This document shows, one piece after another, positions 8,086 through 17,341 of a stretch of 64,000 nucleotides of DNA (position 1 is the first letter of the stretch; each line of letters starts with the position of its first letter). Position numbers and translations under genes: made by a program. The stretch comes from Modestobacter sp. VKM Ac-2985 (lineage in GTDB: Bacteria; Actinomycetota; Actinomycetes; Mycobacteriales; Geodermatophilaceae): NCBI RefSeq assembly GCF_026967925.1, contig NZ_JAPVBI010000001.1, positions 620,001 through 684,000 of the forward strand. The letters are read 5' to 3'. Below the pieces are notes generated by a model. It made no database searches. It saw only the letters and a list, made by a program, of their open reading frames with translations, and had not been told where the DNA came from.

Positions 8086-10890
8086 GTGTCCGAAGCCACC
8101 GTCGACGTTGCCGACCTGCGCCCTTCCGGGGGTCCCACCGACCCGGACGACCGCACCGACGAGCCCTTGCGGGCCGACATCCGACTGCTGGGCCGGGTCC
8201 TCGGGGAGGTGATCGGCGAGCAGGCCGGCACCGACGTGCTGGAGCTGGTCGAGGCCACCCGGGTCGAGGCGTTCCGGATCCGCCGCTCCGAGGTCGGCCG
8301 CTCCGAGCTCGCCGACCGGCTGGCCCAGCTCGACCTGCGCGAGGCCAACCACGTCGTCCGGGCGTTCAGCCACTTCTCGTTGCTGGCCAACATCGCCGAG
8401 GACGTGCACCACGAGCGCCGCCGCCGGCACCACCGCCGCGAGGGCTCGCCCCCGCAGAAGGGGAGCCTGGCGGCGTCGCTGGACCTGCTGGACGAGGCCG
8501 GCCTGGACGGCGACACCGTGGCCCGTGAGCTGGCGGGCGCGCTCGTCGTCCCGGTGGTCACCGCGCACCCGACCGAGGTGCGCCGCCGGACGATCTCCCA
8601 GGTGCAGCAGCAGGTCACCGACCTGATCCGGCAGCGCGACGACGCCGGGCCGTACGGGATCGACGAGCGGGCCTGGGCCGCGCACCTGTCCCGCGAGGTG
8701 CTCACCCTCTGGCAGACGGCGCTGCTGCGACTGTCCCGGCTGCGGCTGGCCGACGAGATCGACGAGGCGCTGCGCTACTACGACCTGTCGCTGTTCGAGG
8801 TCGTCCCGGCGATCAACACCGAGCTCCGCCAGGCCCTGCGCGAGCGCTGGCCGGACGCCGACCTGCTCGCCACCCCGATGCTGCAGCCGGGCTCCTGGAT
8901 CGGCGGTGACCGGGACGGCAACCCGTTCGTCACCGCCGACGCGGTCCGCCGGGCCACCACCCGGCAGGCCGAGACGGCGCTGCGGCACCACCTCGCCGAG
9001 CTGATCTGCCTGGCCGACGAGCTGTCGATGTCCGACCGGCTGGTGACGCCCACCGACGCGCTCTACGCCCTGGCCGAGGCCTCCGGGGACGACTCGCCGT
9101 TCCGCGGCGACGAGCCCTACCGGCGCGCGCTGCGCGGGGTCTACCGGCGGCTGGCCGCGACCGCGCGTCGGGTGCTCGGCGCGGTGCCGGGGGAGGAGTC
9201 GGACGTCGACCTGCTGCCCTACGCCCTCCCCGAGGAGCTGATCGCCGACCTCGCGACGGTCGACGCCTCGCTGCGCAGCCACGGGGCGGGTGCGCTGGCC
9301 GACGACCGGCTGGCCCGGCTGCGCGACGCGGTGGAGGTCTTCGGCTTCCACCTGTGCGGGCTGGACATGCGGCAGAACTCCGCGGTGCACGAGGAGGTGC
9401 TGGGCGAGCTGCTGGCCTGGGCCGGGGTGTGCGAGGACTACGCCGCACTCGACGAGGCGGCCCGGGTCGAGCTGCTCACCGGGGAGCTGCGGCTGCGCCG
9501 GCCGCTGGTGCGCCCGGGCGCCGAGCTCTCCGAGCTGGCCCGTGGCGAACTGGACCTGCTGGTGGCGGCCGCCGAGCAGGTGGCGCTGCTCGGCCCGCGC
9601 GCGATCCCGAACTACGTGATCAGCATGTGCGAGTCGGTCAGCGACGTGCTGGAGGTCGCCGTCCTGCTCAAGGAGGTCGGGCTGCTCGACCCGGGCGCCG
9701 AGGGAGGCCCGCGCTGCTCGGTGGGCATCTCCCCGCTGTTCGAGACGATCGGCGACCTGCAGGCCGCCGGCACGATCCTGGCCGCGATGCTGGACCAGCC
9801 GCTGTACCGGGCGCTGGTGGCCAACCGCGGCGACGACCAGGAGGTGATGCTCGGCTACAGCGACAGCAACAAGGACGGCGGCTACCTGGCCGCCAACTGG
9901 GCGCTGTACCGGGCCGAGCTGGCGCTGGTCGAGGTCGCCCGCGCCAACGGCATCCGGCTGCGGCTGTTCCACGGCCGCGGCGGCACCGTCGGCCGGGGCG
10001 GCGGCCCCAGCTACGAGGCGATCCGGGCGCAGCCGCCGGGTTCGGTGGCCGGGGCGCTGCGGATCACCGAGCAGGGCGAGGTGATCGCGGCCAAGTACGC
10101 CTCACCCGACCTGGCCCGCCGCAACCTGGAGGCGCTGGTCGCGGCCACGCTGGAGTCGACGCTGCTGGACATCGAGGGCCTGGGCGCGGACGCCGAGGAG
10201 GTCTACGCGCTGCTGGACGACCTGGCGGCGCGGGCCCAGGGCGCCTACCGGGCGCTGGTGCACGAGACGCCGGGCTTCGTCGAGTGGTTCCGCGCCGCGA
10301 CCCCGATCCGGGAGCTGGCTGAGCTGAACATCGGCAGCCGGCCGCCGTCCCGCAAGGCCGGGGACAAGATCGCCGACCTGCGGGCTATCCCGTGGGTGTT
10401 CAGTTGGTCGCAGGCCCGGATCATGCTGCCCGGCTGGTACGGCACCGGGACGGCGCTGGAGTCCTGGGTCGACGGCTCACCGGAGCGGCTCGCCCAGTTG
10501 CGGGACCTGCACCGGCGGTGGCCGTTCTTCCGCACCGTGCTGTCCAACATGGGGATGGTGCTGGCCAAGACCGACCTGGAGCTGGCCGCCCGGTACGCCG
10601 AGCTGGTGCCCGACCCCGAGCTGCGCGACCGGGTGTTCAGCCAGATCACCGCCGAGCACGAGCGGACGGTGCGGATGCTGCTGGCGGTCACCGGCGACGA
10701 GCAGCTGCTGGCCGACAACCCGTCGCTGGCCCGGTCGATCCGCAACCGGTTCCCCTACCTGGAGCCGCTGCACCACCTGCAGGTGGAGATGCTGCGCCGC
10801 CGCCGCGAGGGGGACGACGACGAGCTGGTGCGCCGCTGCATCCAGCTGTCGGTCAACGGCGTCGCCACCGCCCTGCGCAACAGCGGCTGA
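8086..10890 (+). CDS. ppc: Phosphoenolpyruvate carboxylase
   Basis: PEPC adds bicarbonate to PEP to replenish oxaloacetate. The 934-residue protein is full length. It shows the catalytic [12 protein letters not shown] segment, [28 protein letters not shown], the glycine loop [24 protein letters not shown] and the family C-terminus [16 protein letters not shown] 8086 has GATACT six bases upstream, which fits a leaderless transcript. An upstream open frame shares its reading frame but is the antisense of the SMP-30 gene. Confidence 0.96.
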   Translation: MSEATVDVADLRPSGGPTDPDDRTDEPLRADIRLLGRVLGEVIGEQAGTDVLELVEATRVEAFRIRRSEVGRSELADRLAQLDLREANHVVRAFSHFSLLANIAEDVHHERRRRHHRREGSPPQKGSLAASLDLLDEAGLDGDTVARELAGALVVPVVTAHPTEVRRRTISQVQQQVTDLIRQRDDAGPYGIDERAWAAHLSREVLTLWQTALLRLSRLRLADEIDEALRYYDLSLFEVVPAINTELRQALRERWPDADLLATPMLQPGSWIGGDRDGNPFVTADAVRRATTRQAETALRHHLAELICLADELSMSDRLVTPTDALYALAEASGDDSPFRGDEPYRRALRGVYRRLAATARRVLGAVPGEESDVDLLPYALPEELIADLATVDASLRSHGAGALADDRLARLRDAVEVFGFHLCGLDMRQNSAVHEEVLGELLAWAGVCEDYAALDEAARVELLTGELRLRRPLVRPGAELSELARGELDLLVAAAEQVALLGPRAIPNYVISMCESVSDVLEVAVLLKEVGLLDPGAEGGPRCSVGISPLFETIGDLQAAGTILAAMLDQPLYRALVANRGDDQEVMLGYSDSNKDGGYLAANWALYRAELALVEVARANGIRLRLFHGRGGTVGRGGGPSYEAIRAQPPGSVAGALRITEQGEVIAAKYASPDLARRNLEALVAATLESTLLDIEGLGADAEEVYALLDDLAARAQGAYRALVHETPGFVEWFRAATPIRELAELNIGSRPPSRKAGDKIADLRAIPWVFSWSQARIMLPGWYGTGTALESWVDGSPERLAQLRDLHRRWPFFRTVLSNMGMVLAKTDLELAARYAELVPDPELRDRVFSQITAEHERTVRMLLAVTGDEQLLADNPSLARSIRNRFPYLEPLHHLQVEMLRRRREGDDDELVRRCIQLSVNGVATALRNSG

Positions 10891-10902
10891 GGTGGTCCGG
10901 GC

Positions 10903-10945
10903 ACGCTTGTGCTCTGCTCACTGGTGGTGAGCAGAGCACAAGCGT
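10903..10945. terminator. 19-bp perfect hairpin between converging genes
   Basis: ACGCTTGTGCTCTGCTCAC (10903-10921) pairs perfectly with 10927-10945 around a five-base TGGTG loop. It lies between the ppc and aminotransferase stops and can act in both directions. No T-run is present. Confidence 0.75.
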
Positions 10946-10985
10946 CCCGACCGGGGCAGGCCCGCGCCGAGGGGTGCGGGCCCGC

Positions 10986-12116
10986 TCAGCTGCGGGCGGC
11001 CTCGATGGCGGCGGCCAGCCGGCGCACGCCCTCGTCGACGTCGCCGGGCTGTACCGCCGAGTAGGCCAGCCGGAAGCTGGTGTGCCCGCCCTCGAGCAGG
11101 AAGTCGGTGCCGGGCACGATCGCGACCCCGCGGGCAGCGGCCTCGGTGGTGATCCGGGTGACGTCGTGGCCCTCGCCCTCGGGCAGGGACACCCACAGGA
11201 AGTAACCGCCCTCGGGACGGCGGAAGGTCGCCTGCGGCAGGTGCGTGCGCAGCGCGTCGTCCAGCAGCCCGACCCGCTCGGCCAGCGCCGACTTCACCCG
11301 CTCCAGCGCGGCCGGGAACCGGTCGCCCTGCAGGTAGGCGTGCACGGTGCCCTGGGCGACCATGTTCGGTGCGATGTAGGTGTTGGTGGCCCGCACCCGG
11401 ATCTTCTCGATGATCGCCGGCGGCCCGACCAGGTAGCCCACCCGGATGCCCGGGCAGACGGTCTTGGAGAACGACGAGGCGTAGACGACGTGCTCGCTGG
11501 CCGCGCCGCCGTCCAGCTCCAGCATCCGCGGCAGCGGCTCCCCGCTGAACCGGATGTCGACGTACGGGTCGTCCTCGAACAGCACGAACCCGTGCTCGCG
11601 GGCCAGCTCCAGCAGCCGCTCGCGCTTGGCCAGCGAGAGCGTGTAGCCGGCCGGGTTCTGGAAGTTGGGGATGACGTGCGCCAGCGTCGGCCGCAGCCCA
11701 CCGTCCAGCAGGGCGGCGAGCTCGTCGACGGAGATGCCGTCCTCCTCCAGCGTCACCAGGTGCACGTCGGCGCCGCGCGAGCGCAGCCCGAGCAGGGTGC
11801 GGTCGTAGGTCGGTCGCTCGGTGATCACCGCAGCGCCCGGGGTGGCCAGCTCGTCGAAGAGGAAGGCGTCGGCCTGCATCGAGCCGTTGGTCACCAGCAC
11901 GTGCTCGACCGGGACGCCGTGCTTCTCGGCGATCCACTTTCGCAGCGGCACGTAGCCGACCGCCGTCCCGTAGCCGGTCATCCCGGCCGGGTCGGAGTCG
12001 AACGCGGCGACCGCGGCCTGCTTGAGGCCCTCGACGTCGACGATGTCGGTCGACGGGGCCCCGCGGGCGAAGGAGATCATCGTGGTGGCGGGCGAGGTCT
12101 GTGCTGAGCCGGTCAC
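10986..12116 (-). CDS. PLP-dependent class I/II aminotransferase (2-aminoadipate-transaminase-like)
   Basis: This fold-type I aminotransferase of 376 residues has the PLP lysine in SSFSKTVCPGIRVGY, the NPAGYTLS loop, FEDDPYVDI and a C-terminal SFRLAYS arginine. The fold matches the catalytic half of MocR-type proteins, but the DNA-binding domain is absent, so it acts as a plain enzyme (aromatic amino acid or 2-aminoadipate transaminase group). GTG 12116 is preferred over the start nine codons upstream because conserved sequence begins at FARGAPS. The precise substrate is not decidable. Confidence 0.82.
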   Translation of the reverse strand: MTGSAQTSPATTMISFARGAPSTDIVDVEGLKQAAVAAFDSDPAGMTGYGTAVGYVPLRKWIAEKHGVPVEHVLVTNGSMQADAFLFDELATPGAAVITERPTYDRTLLGLRSRGADVHLVTLEEDGISVDELAALLDGGLRPTLAHVIPNFQNPAGYTLSLAKRERLLELAREHGFVLFEDDPYVDIRFSGEPLPRMLELDGGAASEHVVYASSFSKTVCPGIRVGYLVGPPAIIEKIRVRATNTYIAPNMVAQGTVHAYLQGDRFPAALERVKSALAERVGLLDDALRTHLPQATFRRPEGGYFLWVSLPEGEGHDVTRITTEAAARGVAIVPGTDFLLEGGHTSFRLAYSAVQPGDVDEGVRRLAAAIEAARS

Positions 12117-12150
12117 GCGACCGAGTCTGCCGTACCGCGCCACCCCCGGC

Positions 12151-13548
12151 TCAGCCCTCCTGCGCCGCTGCGGCGGCTCGGACGGCGTCCAGCAGCTGCT
12201 GCCGGTCGTGGAGGGTGGTGCGGGCCCGGCCGTGCACCGCGCCGAGGGCGATCTCGGCGGCGTCGATGGCCCGCCAGTCGGAGAGCAGCACGGGGTGCCC
12301 GCCGCGGGCGAGCAGGGTGTCGACCCAGTCGTCGTCCCCGCCGGGCGCCAGCACCCCGGCGGCCACGTCGGCCAGCAGCGAGGCGACGGTCTCCCGGGCG
12401 TCGTGCTTGTTGGTGCCGACGACGCCGGTCGGCCCCCGCTTGATCCACCCGGCCACGTACTCGCCCCGGCTCACCCCGCCGTCGCGGAGCACCCGGCCGG
12501 CGTCGTGCGGCACCGTGCCGCCGTCCAGCGGCAGCCCCGGCAGCGCGTGCCCGCGGTAGCCGACCGAGCGCACCACCAGGTCGGCCGGGACGACGTCGAG
12601 CTCCCCGGTGCCGACCGCGCGGCCGTCGGTGTCGACCCGGGTGCGCTCCACCTCCACCCCGATGACCCGGTCGGTGCCGAGCAGCCGGACCGGGCGGGCG
12701 TGGAAGCGCAGCCGGACGCTGACCGTGCCGGGGGCGGCTTCGTGTCCGGCGTAGTCGGCGAGTGCGGCGAGGTTGCGGGCGACGTGCCGGTCCTCGGCGG
12801 CCAGCGCCGCGTCCCCGGCGTCGGTGAGGTCGGCCGGGTCGACCAGCACCGTCGCGGCGGCCAGGTGGCCCAGCTCGCGCAGCTCCTGGGTGGTGAAGCT
12901 GGCCTGTGCCGGGCCGCGGCGGCCGAGCACGGTGATCCGCTCGACCGGGGCGTCGGCCAGCGTGTCCAGCACGTGGTGCGGCATGTCGGTGGGGTGCAGC
13001 TCGGCGGCGGAGCGGGCGAGCACGCGGGCCACGTCGAGGGCCACGTTGCCCACGCCGACCACCACGACGTCCCGGGCCCGGGACACCAGCTCCTCGACCC
13101 GCGCCCGGTCGGCGTCGGGGTGCCCGCAGTACCAGGCGACGACGTCGGTGGCGGCCAGGCTGCCGGGCAGCTCCTCGCCGGGGATGCCCAGCGCGCGGTC
13201 ACCGGCCGCGCCGTAGGTGTAGACGACGGCGTCGACGTGCCGGCGCAGCTCGTCCAGGGCGAGGTCGGTGCCGATCTCCACGTTGCCGACGAAGCGCACC
13301 CGCTCGTGGTCCAGCGTGTGGTGCAGCGTCTCCCGCAGCGCCCGCATCTTCAGGTGGTCGGGGGCGATGCCGTGCCGCACCAGGCCGAACGGGGTGGGCA
13401 GCCGGTCGATCAGGTCGACGGCGACCGGGACGTCGTCCTGCCCGGCGAGGGCGTCGGCGGCATAGATGCCCGCCGGCCCGGCGCCGACGACGGCGACGCG
13501 CAGCGGGCGTCCGGGCAGCGATCGGTCGGGCACAGTGGGTTGGGCCAC
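12151..13548 (-). CDS. fprA: Ferredoxin/adrenodoxin-type NADP+ reductase
   Basis: The 465-residue flavoprotein passes electrons from NADPH to ferredoxins, for example for P450s. The FAD dinucleotide motif is VVGAGPAGIYAADAL, the NADP motif GVGNVALDVARVLA, and the C-terminal FAD contact GWIKRGPTGVVGTNK. Architecture and length match mycobacterial FprA, without an added ferredoxin domain. GTG 13548 places the Rossmann motif near residue 20. It is divergent from the monooxygenase gene across 82 bp. Confidence 0.9.
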   Translation of the reverse strand: MAQPTVPDRSLPGRPLRVAVVGAGPAGIYAADALAGQDDVPVAVDLIDRLPTPFGLVRHGIAPDHLKMRALRETLHHTLDHERVRFVGNVEIGTDLALDELRRHVDAVVYTYGAAGDRALGIPGEELPGSLAATDVVAWYCGHPDADRARVEELVSRARDVVVVGVGNVALDVARVLARSAAELHPTDMPHHVLDTLADAPVERITVLGRRGPAQASFTTQELRELGHLAAATVLVDPADLTDAGDAALAAEDRHVARNLAALADYAGHEAAPGTVSVRLRFHARPVRLLGTDRVIGVEVERTRVDTDGRAVGTGELDVVPADLVVRSVGYRGHALPGLPLDGGTVPHDAGRVLRDGGVSRGEYVAGWIKRGPTGVVGTNKHDARETVASLLADVAAGVLAPGGDDDWVDTLLARGGHPVLLSDWRAIDAAEIALGAVHGRARTTLHDRQQLLDAVRAAAAAQEG

Positions 13549-13630
13549 GCCCGCATCGTCGTCCCGATGACGGGTAGGCGCCAGGGTGAACCCCGGGCAG
13601 TCGAGCCCGACCACCGCTGAGGAGTCCTGC

Positions 13631-13942
13631 GTGTCCATCACGATCGTCGCCACCATCTCGCCCAAGCCCGGCCGCGCCGATGCCGTCCGGGAGGCGTTCA
13701 CCGCCGCCATCCCGAAGGTGCACGAGGAGTCCGGCTGCGAGCTGTACGCCCTGCACGAGGACGGCTACGGCTTCGTGATGATCGAGCGCTGGGCCACCCA
13801 GGACGACGTCAAGGCCCACGGGGCGGGGGACACGTTCAACCAGCTCACCGAGAGCGTCAAGGACGACCTGACCGAGCCGATCGGCGTCCGGCTGCTGCAG
13901 GCCGTCCCGGCGGGCGACGAAGCCAAGGGCGCCCTCCGCTGA
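13631..13942 (+). CDS. Antibiotic biosynthesis monooxygenase (ABM)-domain protein
   Basis: The 103-residue protein is a single ABM ferredoxin-like domain (VSITIVATISPKPGRADAV, then GCELYALHEDGYGFVMIERWA). Relatives such as YgiN act as small quinol monooxygenases or heme-degrading dimers; no specific substrate can be named. GTG 13631 has GGAG at good spacing. It ends six bases before palindrome A1 and converges on nei1. Confidence 0.8.
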   Translation: MSITIVATISPKPGRADAVREAFTAAIPKVHEESGCELYALHEDGYGFVMIERWATQDDVKAHGAGDTFNQLTESVKDDLTEPIGVRLLQAVPAGDEAKGALR

Positions 13943-13947
13943 AGGGG

Positions 13948-14005
13948 GCATAGGAGGCTCTCCACCCGGTATGGCGCCGTAGACCGGGTGGAAAGCCTCC
14001 TATGC
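13948..14005. repeat. Dispersed palindrome family A, copy 1
   Basis: Two 23-bp arms (13948-13970 and 13983-14005), differing at one pair, enclose a 12-bp loop. The arm begins GCATAGGAGGCT and ends CCACCCGGT. The same arm design recurs at 54128-54185 and 55210-55267. This copy lies between converging genes and may terminate both. Confidence 0.85.
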
Positions 14006-14013
14006 CTCGGCCC

Positions 14014-14823
14014 TCAGACCGCTTGGCAGGTGGGGCACCAGAAGAGGTTGCGGCCGACCATGAGCTCGGTGCGCACCTCGGTGCCGCAGATGCGGCAGGG
14101 CAGCCCGGAGCGCCGGTAGACGTAGTGCGCGTCCTCGCGCAGCGCCGGGCCGCGCCGGCGTTCGCGGTCCTCGCGCTCGGTGGTGACGATCCGGCCGGCC
14201 TTGACCCCGGCCTTCATCAGCGTCACGAGGTCGGCCCACATCGCGTCCCAGGTGGCGGCGTCGACGTCCCGGCCGAGCCGGAAGGGGCTCAGCCGCTGCC
14301 GGAACAGCACCTCGGCCCGGTAGACGTTCCCGACGCCGGCCAGCACGGCCTGGTCCATCAGCAGCGCGCCGATGGTGGTCCGGCTGCGGGAGATGCGGGT
14401 GAACGCCTTCGCCGGGTCCGACCGCCGGCGCAGCGGGTCCGGGCCCAGCCGGTCGAGGATCAACTGCACCTCGCCGTCGGTGATCAGGTCGCAGGCGGTG
14501 GCGCCGCGCAGGTCGGTCCACACGCCCTCGCCGTCCTCGCCCGGTCCCTCCCAGCGCATCCGCAGGGCACCACGGGGCGCGGGCGGCAGGCCGGTGCCGG
14601 AGGTGAACTTCCCGTAGAGGCCCAGGTGGACGTGGACGACGTCTGGGCCGAAGAAGGCGAACAGGTGCTTGCCGTAGGAGGTCACCTCGTCGAGCACCCG
14701 GCCGTCGAGCAGCTCGGCCGGACCGGCGAAACGGCCCTGCGGGCTGGTCACGTGCACCTCGCGGCCGGCGAACGCGGCCTGCTGCTCGCGGGCCAGTCGG
14801 AACAGGGTGTGGCCCTCAGGCAC
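14014..14823 (-). CDS. nei1: Fpg/Nei-family DNA glycosylase (endonuclease VIII 1)
   Basis: This base-excision enzyme of 269 residues removes oxidised pyrimidines and has AP-lyase activity. The processed N-terminus PEGHT supplies catalytic Pro and Glu. The conserved Lys is in SYGKHLF, the H2TH region is LMDQAVLAGVGNVYRAEVLF, and the C-terminal zinc finger has CRICG...CPTC. PEGHT rather than PELPE marks Nei over Fpg, and length and motifs closely match mycobacterial Nei1. It sits next to the photolyase, forming a small DNA-repair neighbourhood. Confidence 0.93.
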   Translation of the reverse strand: MPEGHTLFRLAREQQAAFAGREVHVTSPQGRFAGPAELLDGRVLDEVTSYGKHLFAFFGPDVVHVHLGLYGKFTSGTGLPPAPRGALRMRWEGPGEDGEGVWTDLRGATACDLITDGEVQLILDRLGPDPLRRRSDPAKAFTRISRSRTTIGALLMDQAVLAGVGNVYRAEVLFRQRLSPFRLGRDVDAATWDAMWADLVTLMKAGVKAGRIVTTEREDRERRRGPALREDAHYVYRRSGLPCRICGTEVRTELMVGRNLFWCPTCQAV

Positions 14824-14894
14824 GGACGATCACGCCGTCCAGCTTCACCCGCGCCGGCCGCCTCCGCCACGACGGCCCCCGTGACCCACCCGAC

Positions 14895-14930
14895 ACCCGA
14901 GGGCAGAAATGGCCATTTCTGCCCTCGGGT
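14895..14930. repeat. 36-bp perfect palindrome (family D core)
   Basis: The two 18-bp arms (ACCCGAGGGCAGAAATGG and its exact complement) meet without a loop. The AAATGGCCATTT centre is shared with the family D copies at 1328 and 59093, but the flanks differ. It lies between nei1 and phr, ending at the phr stop codon, and can fold as a terminator hairpin. Confidence 0.8.
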
Positions 14931-16297
14931 CAACGGGCGCGGACGGCGGCGTAGCGGTCCAGGGACACCTGCCGCTCGTGGGCGTGGTCGACGACCGGCT
15001 CGGGGTAGCCGGCCGGGACGCCGCCGGGCGCCGTCCACGGCTCGTGCACGTGCTTCGGGTCCAGGTCGCGCAGCTCGGGCACCCAGCGCTTCACGTAGGC
15101 GCCGTCCGGGTCGAACTTCTTGCCCTGGGTGATCGGGTTGAACACCCGGTAGTACGGCGAGGCGTCGGTGCCGGTGCCGGCGACCCACTGCCAGCCGTGG
15201 TTGTTGCTGGCCAGGTCACCGTCGACCAGGTGCTGCATGAACCACCGCGCGCCGCGGGTCCACTCCTGGTGCAGGTCCTTGACCAGGAACGAGGCGACGA
15301 TCATCCGCACCCGGTTGTGCACGTAGGCCTCACCGAGCAGCTGCCGCATTCCGGCGTCGACGATCGGGAAACCGGTGCGGCCGGTCTCCCAGGCGCGCAC
15401 CAGCTCCTCGGCGTCCGGCCCGGAGTCGTAGCCCATGCCCTGCAGCTGCGGGTTGAGGTACTCCCGGGCGGAGTCGGGCCGGTGCCACAGGACGTCGGCG
15501 TAGAAGTCGCGCCAGGCCAGCTCGTCGGTGTAGCGGCGCACCGACTCCGAGCCCTGCTCGGCGGCCAGGTCGGCGAGCAGCGTCCGCGGGTGGATGCAGC
15601 CGTACTTCAGGTACGCCGACAGCCGGCTGGTCCCGTTGGTGCCGGGGCGGTCGCGGCCCTCGTCGTACCCGAGCAGCCGTTCGTCCCGGAACCGGTGCCA
15701 GGCCTCCCGGGCCGCGGCCTCGCCGGCCGGAGGGAGCTGGACGTCGTCCAGGTCGGGCCGCGGCGGGGGCTCGTCGGAGCGCACGTCGTGCTGCCACGGG
15801 ACCGGGTCGGGGCGGACGGCGGGGGAGTGCCAGCCGTGCTCCCGCCAGGCGCGGGCGAACGGGGTGAAGACCCGGAACGGCGTCCCGTCCCGCTTGACCA
15901 CCCGGCCGGGCGCCACCGCGTACGGCGAGCCGGTGCGCACCAGCGGGACGTCGCCCAGCGCCCGCTCCACCGCCTGGTCGCGCCGCCGTCCGTACGGGCC
16001 GGCGTCGGCGGTGACGTGCACGCTCACCGCCTCCAGCTCGGCGACCAGCCGGGGGAGGACGGCGGCCGGGTCGCCGGTGCGCGTGACCAGGGCGCCGCCG
16101 GTCGAGGCGCCGAGCTCGGCCAGGCAGTCGAGCAGGAACCGCCGGCGCGGCTCGCCGGAGGGGCCGTAGAGCCGGTCGTCGAAGACGAAGACCGGGACGA
16201 CGGCGCCCCCGGGCCCGGCGGCGTCGACGGCGGCGAGGAGGGCCGGGTGGTCGTCCAGACGCAGGTCGCGGCGGAACCAGAGCAGGGCGGTGGGCAC
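14930..16297 (-). CDS. phr: Deoxyribodipyrimidine photolyase (CPD photolyase, class I)
   Basis: The 455-residue flavoprotein reverses UV cyclobutane dimers using blue light. An N-terminal Rossmann antenna domain (LLWFRRDLRLDDHPAL) precedes the FAD-binding helical domain with the GRTGFPIVDAGMRQL and RMIVASFLVKDLHQEW motifs and ASNNHGWQWVAGTGTDA. GTG 16297 is the natural start. A light-repair gene fits a sun-exposed stone or soil actinobacterium. Confidence 0.95.
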   Translation of the reverse strand: MPTALLWFRRDLRLDDHPALLAAVDAAGPGGAVVPVFVFDDRLYGPSGEPRRRFLLDCLAELGASTGGALVTRTGDPAAVLPRLVAELEAVSVHVTADAGPYGRRRDQAVERALGDVPLVRTGSPYAVAPGRVVKRDGTPFRVFTPFARAWREHGWHSPAVRPDPVPWQHDVRSDEPPPRPDLDDVQLPPAGEAAAREAWHRFRDERLLGYDEGRDRPGTNGTSRLSAYLKYGCIHPRTLLADLAAEQGSESVRRYTDELAWRDFYADVLWHRPDSAREYLNPQLQGMGYDSGPDAEELVRAWETGRTGFPIVDAGMRQLLGEAYVHNRVRMIVASFLVKDLHQEWTRGARWFMQHLVDGDLASNNHGWQWVAGTGTDASPYYRVFNPITQGKKFDPDGAYVKRWVPELRDLDPKHVHEPWTAPGGVPAGYPEPVVDHAHERQVSLDRYAAVRAR

Positions 16298-16339
16298 CCG
16301 GCTGAGCCTAGGAAGACCCCGCCGGTGCCGCTGGGTGGA

Positions 16340-16660
16340 TCAGCTGTGGGCGGGGGCGAGGCCGAAGGTGGGCCGGTCGGCCTCGGCCACGAGGTCCAGC
16401 TGCTCGGGGTGGTCGACCAGGTACTTCCGGATGAACGAGCAGTAGGGGAGCACGTGCAGGCCGCGCTCGCGCGCGGCGGTGAGGACGGTGCCGACCAGCT
16501 GCGTCCCGAGGCCTCTGCCGCCCATCGCCGGGTCGATCTCGGTGTGCGGCAGGGTCATCAGGCCCTGGTCGACGTGGTAGCTGGCCAGGCCGACGACGCG
16601 CTCGCCGTCCCGGATCTCGAAGCGGCCCCGCTCGGGGACGTCGACGACCGTGATCTCCAT
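16340..16660 (-). CDS. Small GNAT-fold N-acetyltransferase (YidJ-like)
   Basis: This 106-residue protein is a minimal GNAT domain of the Acetyltransf_CG type. ATG 16660 starts MEITVVD, followed by GLASYHVDQGLMTLPHTEID, the acetyl-CoA loop GGRGLGTQLVGTVL and LPYCSFIRKYLVDHPE. The last motif is typical of this short family, whose substrates are generally unknown. It ends about 40 bp before the phr start and could share a message with it. Confidence 0.82.
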   Translation of the reverse strand: MEITVVDVPERGRFEIRDGERVVGLASYHVDQGLMTLPHTEIDPAMGGRGLGTQLVGTVLTAARERGLHVLPYCSFIRKYLVDHPEQLDLVAEADRPTFGLAPAHS

Positions 16661-17341
16661 CTGTGCTCTCCACCTCCCGCGCCTCCGGCGCCGTTGCCGG
16701 GGCTCGTACGTGCTGACACAAGGTAACGGTTGCGACACGGTGCCGCCCGCATCTCCTTCCACGCGTCGGCCACCCCGGAGGTTCCCCGACCCGCGCCCAT
16801 CGCGGTCGTCGATTCGGCGATCGACCGGGCTGGAATTGCTGTCCAGTTGTGCCACATGGAGATCTGATGACGATTCCATGACGACGCGGCAACACATTTT
16901 TCGGTTGCCCTCACGGCATGATCCACACCTGATACCCCCAGCTCAGATCGGCAACACCTGCCCGACGGAACCGATCTCGACCGCGCCATGGATTTGTCAT
17001 TGTGGTCTTCGACACCCCCATGTGCGTCACGACCGCATAACGGATTTCCCCGATAGGTGGAAAGCGCCATTTGCATTCGCCATTTGCTGTTAGCGTCCTG
17101 TTCCGAGATGGGGCGGGCCCTGCCTGCCCCACCCCGGCTCTCTGACCGGCGCACCGAGACGTGCGCGCCGACGCCACCGGCGTCGTGGCCGGCGAGCCGC
17201 ACCCGCGCCTCACGGCGCCCACCCGAGGGGTGGTGCGCCGGGTGGCACGACACGGGCAGATGACGAGCGCTCCGCGGAGCTGCGCGCCCCTGCTGGTCGG
17301 GCCGCCGGGCCGGGGTCCTGTCCGCAGACGAGAGGTTGCCC
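16661..17341. other. 680-bp gene-free region: AT-richer segment and structured proV leader
   Basis: I find no convincing gene. A hand count of 16861-17100 gives about 56% G+C, far below the flanks. A tandem CGCCATTTGC occurs twice at 17065-17086, just before a sharp return to high G+C. From 17109 to 17275 several hairpins are possible: TGGGGCGGG/CCTGCCCCA (17109-17131), GACGCC/GGCGTC (17169-17183) and CCACCC/GGGTGG (17219-17233). I read it as the proVWX promoter region with a long structured 5' leader. I do not see a known riboswitch consensus. Confidence 0.5.

Noticed and set aside
16650-17093. Possible 147-codon plus-strand gene in the AT-richer block before proV
   Set aside because: The product has no recognisable motif, starts inside the antisense of the GNAT gene, and has no ribosome-binding site.
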